This document shows positions 1 through 7,617 of a stretch of DNA of 15,269 nt, piece by piece. Numbering within the stretch: the stretch's first letter is position 1; every line of letters begins with the position of its first letter. The notes beneath the pieces were generated by a model. It worked only from the letters and a program-made list of their open reading frames with translations. It ran no database searches and was not told the DNA's origin. Source of the stretch: DTSX01 sp964633465 (GTDB lineage Bacteria > Pseudomonadota > Gammaproteobacteria > Steroidobacterales > UBA11654); contig CAZWGB010000031.1 of NCBI GenBank assembly GCA_964633465.1, positions 1 to 15,269 on the forward strand. Direction: 5' to 3'. Made by a program: the position numbers and the translations under genes.

Positions 1-1
1 T

Positions 2-355
2 GAAGCCGTTATTGCCTTGACCATAGTCTTTTTGGCTTTGGAAATTGGTGAGAATAAACAATATAAATCAACACCCTGGTTAATCGCCTTTGGATTTGGT
101 TTACTCCATGGATTGGGTTTTGCTAATGCTCTTACTGAAATAGGGATAGCAAATGAGCAACTACTTTTCTCTTTACTCTTTTTTAATCTTGGAATTGAAG
201 CAGGTCAGTTATTAATGATCCCTATTTTTAGTGTTTTAATTTGGTTGGCTTATAAATTTAATAAATACAGTCAATCAGCGACTTGTGTTTCATATGTGTT
301 GGGTATAATGGGTTTTTTTTGGTTTATTAACAGAACCATTGGAATTATTTACTGA
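2..355 (+). CDS. HupE/UreJ_2-family membrane protein, C-terminal part (5' end outside window)
   Basis: The reading frame is open to the left edge, so only the last 117 residues are visible; the internal TTG at 17 is not a real start. The segment has the hallmarks of the C-terminal membrane domain of HupE/UreJ-type proteins: an opening E-A-V-I-A-L-T-I-V-F helix, the glycine- and histidine-rich block F-G-F-G-L-L-H-G-L-G-F-A, and the following F-N-L-G-I-E-A-G-Q-L helix. About four hydrophobic helices are present. Family members are linked to nickel or other metal handling in hydrogenase and urease loci, but many bacterial copies lie far from any such enzyme and have no tested role; none is visible here. 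The next gene starts 23 bases downstream on the same strand, so the two may be cotranscribed. The family call is fairly secure; metal transport is unproven. Confidence 0.75.
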   Translation, partial: EAVIALTIVFLALEIGENKQYKSTPWLIAFGFGLLHGLGFANALTEIGIANEQLLFSLLFFNLGIEAGQLLMIPIFSVLIWLAYKFNKYSQSATCVSYVLGIMGFFWFINRTIGIIY

Positions 356-378
356 CCATATAGTGATGAGATAACAAA

Positions 379-2199
379 ATGAAAGGTCTTCCAGAATTTT
401 TAAAATATGATGATGAACTCAGATCACGGTTGAACTTGATCATCATATTCAGCGTTCTGCTCACTGTTTATTATTTTATATTTGTACAACCTTTTTTTCC
501 CAACCAAAATGGTAATCTAGGCCATGATTACCAATTGTATTTTCCGCGGATGTTGATGGGAGTTTATTATTTTACCACTAACGGTTTGTCGGTTATTCCA
601 TGGTTTACTCCTTCATGCTGTGGCGGTACTGTTTTGTTTGCCCATCCTCAGAGTTTATTTTTTTCTATACCACAGTTTTTAAACTTTTATTTTGATCCCA
701 TTGTATCGATTCAACTTACATTTATGATATTTGCAGCATTGGGTTTGGGGGGCACATTTTTGCTTTTGAGGCATACTTTTGCATTGCAAGAGGTCACAGC
801 AGTATTTGGTGCTGCTTTATTTTTATTTAACGGATTCTTTGCCTACCGAATGATTATTGGGCACTTGTCTTACCATTCTTTTATGATGTTGCCACTGATT
901 AGTTATTTACTTCTCCAGCCACTAATATCAAGCAGTCGTCTTAAGGAATTAGCCATGGCTGTTATTGCTGCATTACTTTCTAGTTATGTCATTTTTTCAG
1001 GTGGAGTGCATTTGTTGTTGCCTATGGCCTTAGCTGTATCAGCTGTATTTATTTTGGCCATCATCAGCCGCAGACAACTTAAAAGTCCTATGTTTCGAGC
1101 CGGAGTGGCCGTGTCTCTTACTTTGCTGATATGTGCAACAAAGTTACATGTTGACTTAGCAACACTTGATAATTTCAGTCGTGATTATTATCGACTACCT
1201 GGTATAGATAATATTTTTTATTCTATTTGGGTGCCAATAAAATCGTTATTTTTTAGTGCTTATACAACGGTTGATACCAACCGTATTTTTACTAATTTGC
1301 AATGGACTATCCAAAGACACGAACTTGAAATGTCTATGACCTTTATACCTCTATTTTTAATACTGTGGGGTTTAGCTAGCTTTTTTAGAGGAAAAATTAA
1401 AATTGATAAGAAACAAAGTTTTCTTCTACTGGCCTTACTTGTAATTTGTCTGGTACCACTGGCAATTAATTTCTATACGCCAGCATGGAATATGTTACTC
1501 AAAAAAATACCAATAATTAAGAGTTCGGCAATGTTAGTCAAGTTGTACGCAATGTACATCCCCATTATTGTAATCTTTGCAGCTTTAGTTATCGAAAAGT
1601 TAAAATTCAATCGTTACATTGTTCCGGGTTTAATTTTATTGTTGTTGTTCGTAAAAGCCTATGAAGATAAAACCTACTATGCCAAGCAAGGGTATAATCC
1701 ACAGCTTATCGTCTATGCACACCAGCAGGTTAAACAGACTAATCAGGTACCAGCAATTACTGAAATCTCATCAGTAAGAAGTGTTACTACTGATGAGGGC
1801 GTAAGAATGACTGGGGGTGATGAGATGATGGCCTTCGGCTTATCTCAAATTAATTGCACTGAATCTTTATTCGGTTATCGACATGAAGAATTTAAACAAA
1901 AAGAATTATTGAAAGTTGGAGAAACTGTCGATCAATTAACTGATGATAGATTTAATATGAAAAATCCTGCTTGCTTAGTCTTTCCTGATGAGAACAATTG
2001 TGTTCCGGGTGATCATTTTAGGGCAGATCAAAAAGAAGAGCTTTTGAGTTTCACCAGTTACAAAGGATATGAATTCAACATGCCAAAAACACAATACATA
2101 GCAAATTGGGTAAGTTTAATAACCATCTTGATGTGTTGTGGTTTTTTGCTTATGTTTAGTTTTCAAGCTGTATTAACCAGCTATCGCCAAAAATCTTAG
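379..2199 (+). CDS. Polytopic membrane protein, probable GT-C fold glycosyltransferase
   Basis: This 606-residue protein starts with a short cytoplasmic N-terminus, then has about ten or more hydrophobic helices from residue 18 to 425, a soluble region (about 430-570), and a last helix near 575-600. The first loop after helix 1 carries G48-H-D50-Y-Q-L-Y-F-P, an acidic motif placed as in GT-C glycosyltransferases, where such an Asp binds metal or the lipid-phosphate sugar donor. A G-H-L-S-Y-H segment follows near residues 161-166. GT-C enzymes move sugars from polyprenyl-phosphate donors on the outer face of the inner membrane, so a role in glycan or glycoprotein assembly is inferred. No other sugar genes are nearby. 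The ribosome binding site is weak (GAG about 10 bases upstream). It sits 23 bases after the HupE-like gene. The exact family and acceptor are not known. Confidence 0.6.
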   Translation: MKGLPEFLKYDDELRSRLNLIIIFSVLLTVYYFIFVQPFFPNQNGNLGHDYQLYFPRMLMGVYYFTTNGLSVIPWFTPSCCGGTVLFAHPQSLFFSIPQFLNFYFDPIVSIQLTFMIFAALGLGGTFLLLRHTFALQEVTAVFGAALFLFNGFFAYRMIIGHLSYHSFMMLPLISYLLLQPLISSSRLKELAMAVIAALLSSYVIFSGGVHLLLPMALAVSAVFILAIISRRQLKSPMFRAGVAVSLTLLICATKLHVDLATLDNFSRDYYRLPGIDNIFYSIWVPIKSLFFSAYTTVDTNRIFTNLQWTIQRHELEMSMTFIPLFLILWGLASFFRGKIKIDKKQSFLLLALLVICLVPLAINFYTPAWNMLLKKIPIIKSSAMLVKLYAMYIPIIVIFAALVIEKLKFNRYIVPGLILLLLFVKAYEDKTYYAKQGYNPQLIVYAHQQVKQTNQVPAITEISSVRSVTTDEGVRMTGGDEMMAFGLSQINCTESLFGYRHEEFKQKELLKVGETVDQLTDDRFNMKNPACLVFPDENNCVPGDHFRADQKEELLSFTSYKGYEFNMPKTQYIANWVSLITILMCCGFLLMFSFQAVLTSYRQKS

Positions 2200-2215
2200 C
2201 TATTAAAGTTAATAG
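2200..2215. terminator. AT-only palindrome in a convergent gene junction
   Basis: CTATTAA-AG-TTAATAG is a perfect inverted repeat with 7-base arms. It begins right after the stop codon of the membrane glycosyltransferase gene, and its right arm contains the stop codon of the opposing PF10118 gene. The position suggests a shared transcription end. However, the stem has only two G-C pairs and no long T-tract follows, so it would be a weak terminator at best. Confidence 0.25.
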
Positions 2216-3042
2216 TTTGGGAAGGATTCTGTTTCCCATTCTCCTATGAGATTGCGGTTGTCTTTTTTCCAAGGGTGAAAATCTTTACTAAAAAAAGCAA
2301 GCCAAGAAATAAAAATGCGTCTGAAAACTCCTGGCTTTATAAATAAAAACACAAAACCATTGAACCATTCACGAAGATTCCAGAGTTTTCCATTCTGTTT
2401 AAGCATCATGCAAACAATTTTTAATATGTCTTTGTGTATGTAATAGGTGGTAAATAACAACGCTGTCCGCCGCTCCTGGATTGTACCGCCAACTGCCACA
2501 TGGACATCGAAGGCTACAGCTTTGTGTTCTGTCTCCTCAACAGCATGCCACTTCCAGATTTTTGCAATGTTTTCATCAGATCCTTTGAAGTGATCTTTGT
2601 GTCGCAATAAGTCATCAGCCAAGATTGCAGTGAGATGTTCTGCGGCAACAGTGCCAGCAAGTCGACGTCTTGCAGAGATGTTTTTTCGGTACCAAGCTAT
2701 GCGTTTTTTTAGTGGTGCTTCAATTTGTTCTAGATCATAACCTCGAAGTTTACACAGGAGCTTGTTGTATTTTAGATGTTGCATTCGGTGAACGGCTTCT
2801 TGTTCTTGGAAATCTGAAATTTCTTTTAACAGCTTTGGATCATCAATCTGATCTTTAAATAACATAACGCTATTAATAAAAGATTGCTCGCCTAATGGAA
2901 ATAACATAGAGAATGCATTCTCCCATGCGGTCAAAAAAGCACTGCCACGGTGCCATTCTCCTGATAAAGCCGAAAGGTCAAAATCCGGTTTACGGGCGCT
3001 GAATTGATGGTCTTCAGGGCTGTTGCTTTGGCTTATGTTCAT
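2209..3042 (-). CDS. PF10118 family protein ('metal-dependent hydrolase'), ferritin-like di-metal ligand pattern
   Basis: This 277-aa protein resembles the PF10118/COG3687 family, labelled 'predicted metal-dependent hydrolase'. The residues point to another fold: E52 (G-E-Q-S-F), E82-x-x-H85 (Q-E-A-V-H), E135 (A-A-E-H-L-T-A) and E170-x-x-H173 (V-E-E-T-E-H). This is the E...ExxH...E...ExxH order and spacing of ferritin-like diiron carboxylate proteins. A di-iron or iron/manganese oxygenase or hydroxylase is therefore at least as likely as a hydrolase. The C-terminal part (about 190-255) is hydrophobic and aromatic, suggesting membrane association. It is transcribed away from the SDR-led operon across a 143-bp gap that holds a palindrome, so the two units may be co-regulated. 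Only a weak GGA lies before the start codon. Family assignment is good; the reaction is unknown. Confidence 0.8.
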   Translation of the reverse strand: MNISQSNSPEDHQFSARKPDFDLSALSGEWHRGSAFLTAWENAFSMLFPLGEQSFINSVMLFKDQIDDPKLLKEISDFQEQEAVHRMQHLKYNKLLCKLRGYDLEQIEAPLKKRIAWYRKNISARRRLAGTVAAEHLTAILADDLLRHKDHFKGSDENIAKIWKWHAVEETEHKAVAFDVHVAVGGTIQERRTALLFTTYYIHKDILKIVCMMLKQNGKLWNLREWFNGFVFLFIKPGVFRRIFISWLAFFSKDFHPWKKDNRNLIGEWETESFPNY

Positions 3043-3103
3043 TTTGGGATATTCCAGATCAATTGCATTTACAATAGTATTGATTTTACTACTTTCTTAT
3101 ACG

Positions 3104-3139
3104 ATCGAAAAGCGTCGATTGAATTCACTAATGATTAGT
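3104..3139. promoter_or_regulatory. Inverted repeats in the divergent control region (putative operator)
   Basis: The 143-bp divergent gap holds two inverted repeats. ACTAAT-G-ATTAGT (3127-3139) is perfect with 6-base arms and one central base. With one extra C on the left side, it extends outward through matching AATT on both flanks. ATCGA-6 nt-TCGAT lies at 3104-3119. Odd-centred palindromes of this kind are common operators for dimeric repressors such as TetR or MarR types. No regulator gene lies in the window, and I could not place convincing -35/-10 boxes, so the operator role is inference. Confidence 0.35.
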
Positions 3140-3185
3140 AATTGATTAACATGGACGATCACGTTGTTTTTAGGAGATCCAGTCA

Positions 3186-4061
3186 ATGAAGGAATTCAAA
3201 GGTAAAACGGTAGTTATAACAGGAGCGGCCAGTGGAATTGGTTATGCTTTGGCTGAAAGGTTTGCAGTGGAGAAAATGAATGTAGTTCTTGCTGACATCG
3301 AACAAGATGCTCTGGATGCTGCTGTTGCAAAGATCAGTGACCTTGGTGTTGAAGCAGTAGGGATTGCGGTTGATGTTATGGATAAAAATTCTGTTCAATC
3401 ACTGGCAAAAAAATCAATTGATGCATTTGGAAATATACACATCCTTTGCAACAATGCCGGGGTGGCTCCTCCCGCTATAGACGAACCGATCTGGGACCAT
3501 GAGCAGAATGCATGGGATTGGGTTATGGGAGTGAATTTTTATGGCGTTCTCTATGGTCTACAGTCCTTTGTCCCACACATGCTTGAGCACAAAGAAGAAG
3601 GCCATGTTCTCAACACTGTTTCATTAGCAGGCATCCTTGGTCTAGAAGGTAGTTACGGGGTGAGCAAGTTCGCCACTTTGGCATTGAGCGAAGGGCTGTT
3701 TCAAAGTTTGAAAAAAATCAACAGTAAGATCGGTGCATCTGCTTTATGTCCAGGTTTTGTAGCCACAAACATTATTGAGTCTGAGAGAAATCGACCTGAA
3801 TCTTTAGCAACAAAGAAAAAATCCAATTTCTTAATGAAACAACTTGCCTCAGCAGTGTTAAAAAGAGGAAAAAAACCCAGTGAAATAGCAGCTAGAGTTA
3901 TTGAAGGAATCCAGGCAGGTAGTTTCTATATTCTTCCGCACCCGATCTATGATGAAATGATTAAAGAGAGATATGAGAGGATTCTTGCAAGAACCGAACC
4001 ACAAAGTATTGATATTAAAGCAACATGGCTGGGCACACTGTTACGTAGAGAGGAATATTAA
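3186..4061 (+). CDS. Short-chain dehydrogenase/reductase (SDR), classical type
   Basis: This 291-aa NAD(P)-dependent oxidoreductase has every classical SDR landmark: cofactor-binding T12-G-A-A-S-G-I-G19, N89-N-A-G92, the structural Asn in V-N117-F-Y-G, catalytic S146, and Y157-x-x-x-K161. D37 at the end of strand beta-2 (L-A-D-I) favours NAD(H) over NADP(H). The C-terminal region beyond about 200, rich in Lys and Arg, probably forms the substrate lid. It would oxidise a secondary alcohol or reduce a ketone; the sequence does not reveal the substrate. A good ribosome binding site (AGGAG at 3172-3176, 9 bases before the ATG) fixes the start. It is the first gene of a tight four-gene operon, with only 6 bases before the next gene. 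The family is certain, the substrate unknown. Confidence 0.92.
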   Translation: MKEFKGKTVVITGAASGIGYALAERFAVEKMNVVLADIEQDALDAAVAKISDLGVEAVGIAVDVMDKNSVQSLAKKSIDAFGNIHILCNNAGVAPPAIDEPIWDHEQNAWDWVMGVNFYGVLYGLQSFVPHMLEHKEEGHVLNTVSLAGILGLEGSYGVSKFATLALSEGLFQSLKKINSKIGASALCPGFVATNIIESERNRPESLATKKKSNFLMKQLASAVLKRGKKPSEIAARVIEGIQAGSFYILPHPIYDEMIKERYERILARTEPQSIDIKATWLGTLLRREEY

Positions 4062-4067
4062 TTTGCT

Positions 4068-5177
4068 ATGTCTATGGTGAAAAAGACTTTTTACCTCGTA
4101 CTGTCACTCGTTGGTGTTATTTTTTTATCGTTAGTGGGTCTTTTTCTCAGCCAACGCTCAGATATTGGGGTGACTAATATTACTGACTGTCTATCAGACA
4201 CCAAAATGACTGTCTACTGTGAATTTAGCAAACCTGAAGATATCGTTATCCTGCCTGATAATCGTCATCTGTTAATTTCTGAATTTGGAGCCATCACACC
4301 TCTCAGCCCAGAAAACCTACCTGGTCAAATTTCTTTATTTGACACTGACTTACTAGAGAAAAAACAAATTAAAATCGCTTTGGGTGACAACGGTTGGGGT
4401 GCAAAGAGTTGCAAACGAGATGACCTGATGTTCTCTCCTCATGGAATTGACCTTAATCAAAGGTCGGATGGACGTTATCAACTGGCTGTCGTTAATCATA
4501 TGCCTAGGGAGACTATAGAGATGTTTGAATTGATCAATCTTCATAATGCTTGGTCTCTTATCTGGAGGGGCTGTATTGATGCACCTAAATTAGGCTATTT
4601 TAATGACGTGGCTTTAAAGAGTGATGGCAGTTTTTTCACTACCCACATGTACGAAAGAGGGTTGTCTTATCTTTCATTGATATATATTTCCTATACTAAG
4701 CCCGATACAGGTTTTGCATATCAATGGGATGCAGAAGGAGGTTTTATTAAAGTACCAAATACTGATGGTTCATTCCCCAATGGTATTTCAATTTCTGATG
4801 ACGAAAAGAATTTATTCATTAATTACGTCTTCAATCATCGAACCTCTAAATTAAACCTGGAGAATTTATCTGTAGAGGCTGAACACTTCAGTAAAGGCAC
4901 GCCAGACAACTCAACTATCGATGGAGATTTTATTTGGGTTGCTACCCAAGATAATACTGGGACAGATTTATTAATACACTGTAACGAAACGGTTGTGCAG
5001 TGTTCTCTGCCCTTTACTATTTTTAAACTAAGACAAAGTGATTTAAGTGAAGTTGCATCCTTTTCATTTGCACAGACACAAATAGGCTCCGTTACCGTGG
5101 CTGTTCCGCATAAGAATAAAGTTTGGTTGGGCACGTTTCTTGGCAACAGAATGGCAAGTTTTTATAATGAAAATTAA
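4068..5177 (+). CDS. Paraoxonase-like (SMP-30/arylesterase superfamily) beta-propeller lactonase, membrane-anchored
   Basis: This 369-aa protein has one N-terminal hydrophobic helix (about 7-28, after Lys-Lys), either an uncleaved anchor or a signal peptide, so the propeller should face the periplasm. The rest follows the order of mammalian PON1 motifs: E57-D58 (P-E-D-I-V-I-L-P), H125 in S-P-H-G-I, H144 in V-V-N-H, N179-D180 (F-N-D-V), N238 (P-N-G-I-S-I-S) and D280-N281. In PON1 these positions hold the two calcium ions and the catalytic His pair. The C-terminal Cys of the PON1 disulfide has no counterpart. PONs are calcium-dependent lactonases and aryl esterases, so hydrolysis of a lactone or ester is inferred. 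The start is uncertain: AGGA lies 13 bases upstream inside the SDR gene, and an ATG at 4074 is an alternative. Quinolactone or acyl-homoserine-lactone substrates are possible but unproven. Confidence 0.78.
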   Translation: MSMVKKTFYLVLSLVGVIFLSLVGLFLSQRSDIGVTNITDCLSDTKMTVYCEFSKPEDIVILPDNRHLLISEFGAITPLSPENLPGQISLFDTDLLEKKQIKIALGDNGWGAKSCKRDDLMFSPHGIDLNQRSDGRYQLAVVNHMPRETIEMFELINLHNAWSLIWRGCIDAPKLGYFNDVALKSDGSFFTTHMYERGLSYLSLIYISYTKPDTGFAYQWDAEGGFIKVPNTDGSFPNGISISDDEKNLFINYVFNHRTSKLNLENLSVEAEHFSKGTPDNSTIDGDFIWVATQDNTGTDLLIHCNETVVQCSLPFTIFKLRQSDLSEVASFSFAQTQIGSVTVAVPHKNKVWLGTFLGNRMASFYNEN

Positions 5178-5191
5178 ATGAGAGGTTAATG

Positions 5192-6193
5192 ATGAAAGCG
5201 TTTTTATGTAGAGAATTTGGACCCATCAGTTCCCATAAAGTCGAGGAAATTGATGATTTAACACCTGGTTCACATGATATTGTGATTAATGTCCATTCTG
5301 CAGGTGTTTCTTTTCCGGATGTTTTAGTCGTTCAAGGCTTGTATCAAATAAAACCTGATTTTCCATTTTCTCCTGGTGGAGAATTTGCAGGTGAAGTAAG
5401 TCAGGTGGGCGACAAAGTTACCCGATGGAAGAAAGGAGACCGAGTAATTGGTTTTAAAGGCAGCGGTGGATTTGCCGAACAAGCTCTTTGCAATCAATTA
5501 AATGTCATGCCTTTGCCTGACTCAATGGATTATGCAACAGGAGCAATTTTTCCGATGAACTATGGAACTTCCATCCATGCACTAAAACAAAGAGCCGATT
5601 TAAAGTCCGGTGAGACGATGCTGGTTATGGGTGCTGGAGGAGGATTAGGTCTCACTGCCATTCATGTTGGTAAAGCCATGGGTGCCAAGATAATAGCCGC
5701 TGCATCAACTGAAGAAAAACTTGAGTTATGTAGCCAACAGGGTGCTGATTCCACCGTTCTTTATCCAAGGGACAACATGGATACTGACTCACAAAAAGAA
5801 TTTTCGAATACATTGAAACGGCTAACTGAGAAAAAAGGTGTGGATGTGGTTTTCGATCCCGTTGGTGGAGCTTACAGTGAACCTGCTTTAAGAGCTATTG
5901 CTTGGAAAGGTAGGTACTTGGTGATCGGATTTACATCAAGCATTCCATCAGTCCCTCTTAACCTAGCTCTTTTAAAAGGTTGTCAAATTGTTGGTGTTTT
6001 TTGGGGTAGTTTCTGCATGCGAGAACCTATGGTTAACGCTGCAAATTTTCAAGAACTCTTTGGTATGTTTGAGGCAGGGAAAATCAAACCGTTTGTAGTA
6101 GAAACTTTTCCTCTTGAGAAGACAGCGACTGCGATAGAAATGCTTGCCAATCGAGAGGCTCTCGGAAAGATCACAATTACCATTCGTGATTAA
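5192..6193 (+). CDS. NADPH:quinone oxidoreductase family protein (zinc-free MDR)
   Basis: This 333-aa medium-chain dehydrogenase/reductase has an N-terminal GroES-like domain (about 1-125, with S-F-P-D-V-L near 40-45 and S-P-G-G-E-F-A-G at 60-67). A Rossmann domain follows, with the nucleotide loop G147-A-G-G-G-L-G153. The zinc ligands of alcohol dehydrogenases are missing, as in the quinone oxidoreductase (QOR) branch. QOR-type enzymes reduce quinones or the C=C bond of enones and enoyl compounds with NADPH. I chose the second of two adjacent ATGs: AGAGG (5181-5185) lies 6 bases from it but only 3 from the first (5189), and relatives start Met-Lys-Ala. The stop codon directly abuts the next gene's ATG. 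The family is sure, the substrate unknown. Confidence 0.9.
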   Translation: MKAFLCREFGPISSHKVEEIDDLTPGSHDIVINVHSAGVSFPDVLVVQGLYQIKPDFPFSPGGEFAGEVSQVGDKVTRWKKGDRVIGFKGSGGFAEQALCNQLNVMPLPDSMDYATGAIFPMNYGTSIHALKQRADLKSGETMLVMGAGGGLGLTAIHVGKAMGAKIIAAASTEEKLELCSQQGADSTVLYPRDNMDTDSQKEFSNTLKRLTEKKGVDVVFDPVGGAYSEPALRAIAWKGRYLVIGFTSSIPSVPLNLALLKGCQIVGVFWGSFCMREPMVNAANFQELFGMFEAGKIKPFVVETFPLEKTATAIEMLANREALGKITITIRD

Positions 6194-7480
6194 ATGAAAC
6201 CATCAGCAAGTTATACTTTGCTTGGTTTTCTAACCATGGTGAATATCCTTAACTTTATAGATCGTCAACTATTGACCAGTTTCTCAAACTTTATTGTTCC
6301 AGACTTAGGACTTACCAACACTCAATTCGGCTTGTTAAGTGGATTTGCTTTTATCATATTTTATTCTTTGATTGGATTGATAATGGGGGCGATAGCAGAC
6401 CGGGTCCACCGGCCCAGATTTATTGCATTTGCTCTAGCACTTTGGAGTGTATTGACTGCTGTATCAGGGATGGCTAAAAACTTCTGGATGCTTTTTATTC
6501 CAAGAATATTTATAGGTATTGGCGAGTCAGTTTTAACCCCCACAGCACTATCTCTACTTTCCGACCGGTTCTCCAAAAACAATATGGGATTTGTTGCTGG
6601 TTTTTACACCTTGGCTGTCCCTCTTGGTGTTGCTGCATCTCTATTCATTGCTGGTTATCTAGGGCCGACTTTAGGATGGCGAAACTGTTTTTATGGATTG
6701 GGTATTATTGGGGTCGTACTTGCTTTGCTAATGTTGTTGTTCAAAGAAACACCCACTCGGGAATTTGATATTGCTAATCAACTTACCAGGGATGTTATCA
6801 ATAAAAAAATTTTCCAAGAATCAATTACAGTCTTAAAAAGTTCACTCAAAGCATACCCCTCATTGAGACTGACTATCCTGGGCGGAGTAGCCGTCCATTT
6901 TATTCTTGGTGCTATGGTTTTTGAACAATTGTGGCTTGTTCAAGACAAAGGCTTTGAAAGAGCCGAGATAGCTAAAATAGCTGCTTATATGGGTCTCACA
7001 GGGGGTGTAATGGGAAATATTTTTGGCGGCATTGCTGGAGATTACTACACAAAAGTAACAGGCAAAGGCAGGCAAACATTTCTCTTTTGGTGCTTACTTT
7101 TATTCTCACCTATAAATATGATGTACCGTATAACGGATGACTCAGAAACCATTTTCTTGACTTGTATGTTTTTAGGTTTCTTCCAATGGGGTTGTATTTA
7201 TGGACCTGTTTATTCATCCGTCCAAGAATTAGTTCCTAAAAACATCAGAGCCATCATTGTTGCTTTCTATCTTCTCGTGATTAATATCGTGGGTATGGGC
7301 TTTGGCATTACCGCTAGTGGAATCATGATTGACTACTTAATGAGCCAAGGTTACGAACAACCATATTCATTGACTCTACTTACTTTTCAAATTTTATCAG
7401 CTTTGTCTTTGCCAGCATTTTATTTTGCTGGAAAGAGATATGTTAAAGACCGTGAACAGTTAATACAGGAGATTAGCTAG
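6194..7480 (+). CDS. MFS transporter, spinster-like
   Basis: This 428-aa protein has about twelve hydrophobic helices in two halves. The first helix carries N20-F-I-D23-R24-Q, the signature of spinster-type MFS proteins. The loop between helices 2 and 3 has the MFS motif A form G65-A-I-A-D-R-V-H-R. Spinster relatives move lipids, sphingoid compounds or carboxylates; bacterial copies often sit beside catabolic genes. Here it is the last gene of the SDR / paraoxonase-like / QOR operon, so it probably imports or exports that pathway's compound across the inner membrane. Its ATG follows the previous stop codon with no gap and no Shine-Dalgarno nearby, which suggests translational coupling. A strong hairpin terminator lies 40 bases downstream. 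Direction and substrate cannot be told from sequence. Confidence 0.88.
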   Translation: MKPSASYTLLGFLTMVNILNFIDRQLLTSFSNFIVPDLGLTNTQFGLLSGFAFIIFYSLIGLIMGAIADRVHRPRFIAFALALWSVLTAVSGMAKNFWMLFIPRIFIGIGESVLTPTALSLLSDRFSKNNMGFVAGFYTLAVPLGVAASLFIAGYLGPTLGWRNCFYGLGIIGVVLALLMLLFKETPTREFDIANQLTRDVINKKIFQESITVLKSSLKAYPSLRLTILGGVAVHFILGAMVFEQLWLVQDKGFERAEIAKIAAYMGLTGGVMGNIFGGIAGDYYTKVTGKGRQTFLFWCLLLFSPINMMYRITDDSETIFLTCMFLGFFQWGCIYGPVYSSVQELVPKNIRAIIVAFYLLVINIVGMGFGITASGIMIDYLMSQGYEQPYSLTLLTFQILSALSLPAFYFAGKRYVKDREQLIQEIS

Positions 7481-7519
7481 TAGAATCTTCGAGACAAATA
7501 TTGCTGGTTTTTTAATAGA

Positions 7520-7550
7520 AAAAAGGCACTTTATTCAGTGTCTTTTTTTT
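7520..7550 (+). terminator. Rho-independent terminator closing the SDR-to-MFS operon
   Basis: An 11-pair stem (AAAAAGGCACT at 7520-7530 with AGTGTCTTTTT at 7537-7547, one G-T wobble) encloses a 6-base loop, and the right arm runs into eight Ts ending at 7550. It lies 40 bases after the MFS stop codon and about 70 before dnaX, so it separates the accessory operon from dnaX. The A-tract on the left would give some activity on the other strand, but no opposing gene needs it. Confidence 0.85.
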
Positions 7551-7617
7551 ATACAATAGAGGATCATTTAGTTTCTTTAAATTATGTTATTTTTTCTTAT
7601 TTAGTTATCTTCATTGT

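Noticed and set aside
4835..5146. 103-codon open frame antisense to the paraoxonase-like gene
   Set aside because: Fully covered by a gene with conserved catalytic and calcium motifs; the reverse frame shows no domain.
7481..7617. Small RNA (such as SRP RNA) between the MFS gene and dnaX
   Set aside because: The gap contains only the terminator hairpin and an AT-rich dnaX upstream region; no conserved SRP RNA apical loop or other structured RNA was recognised.
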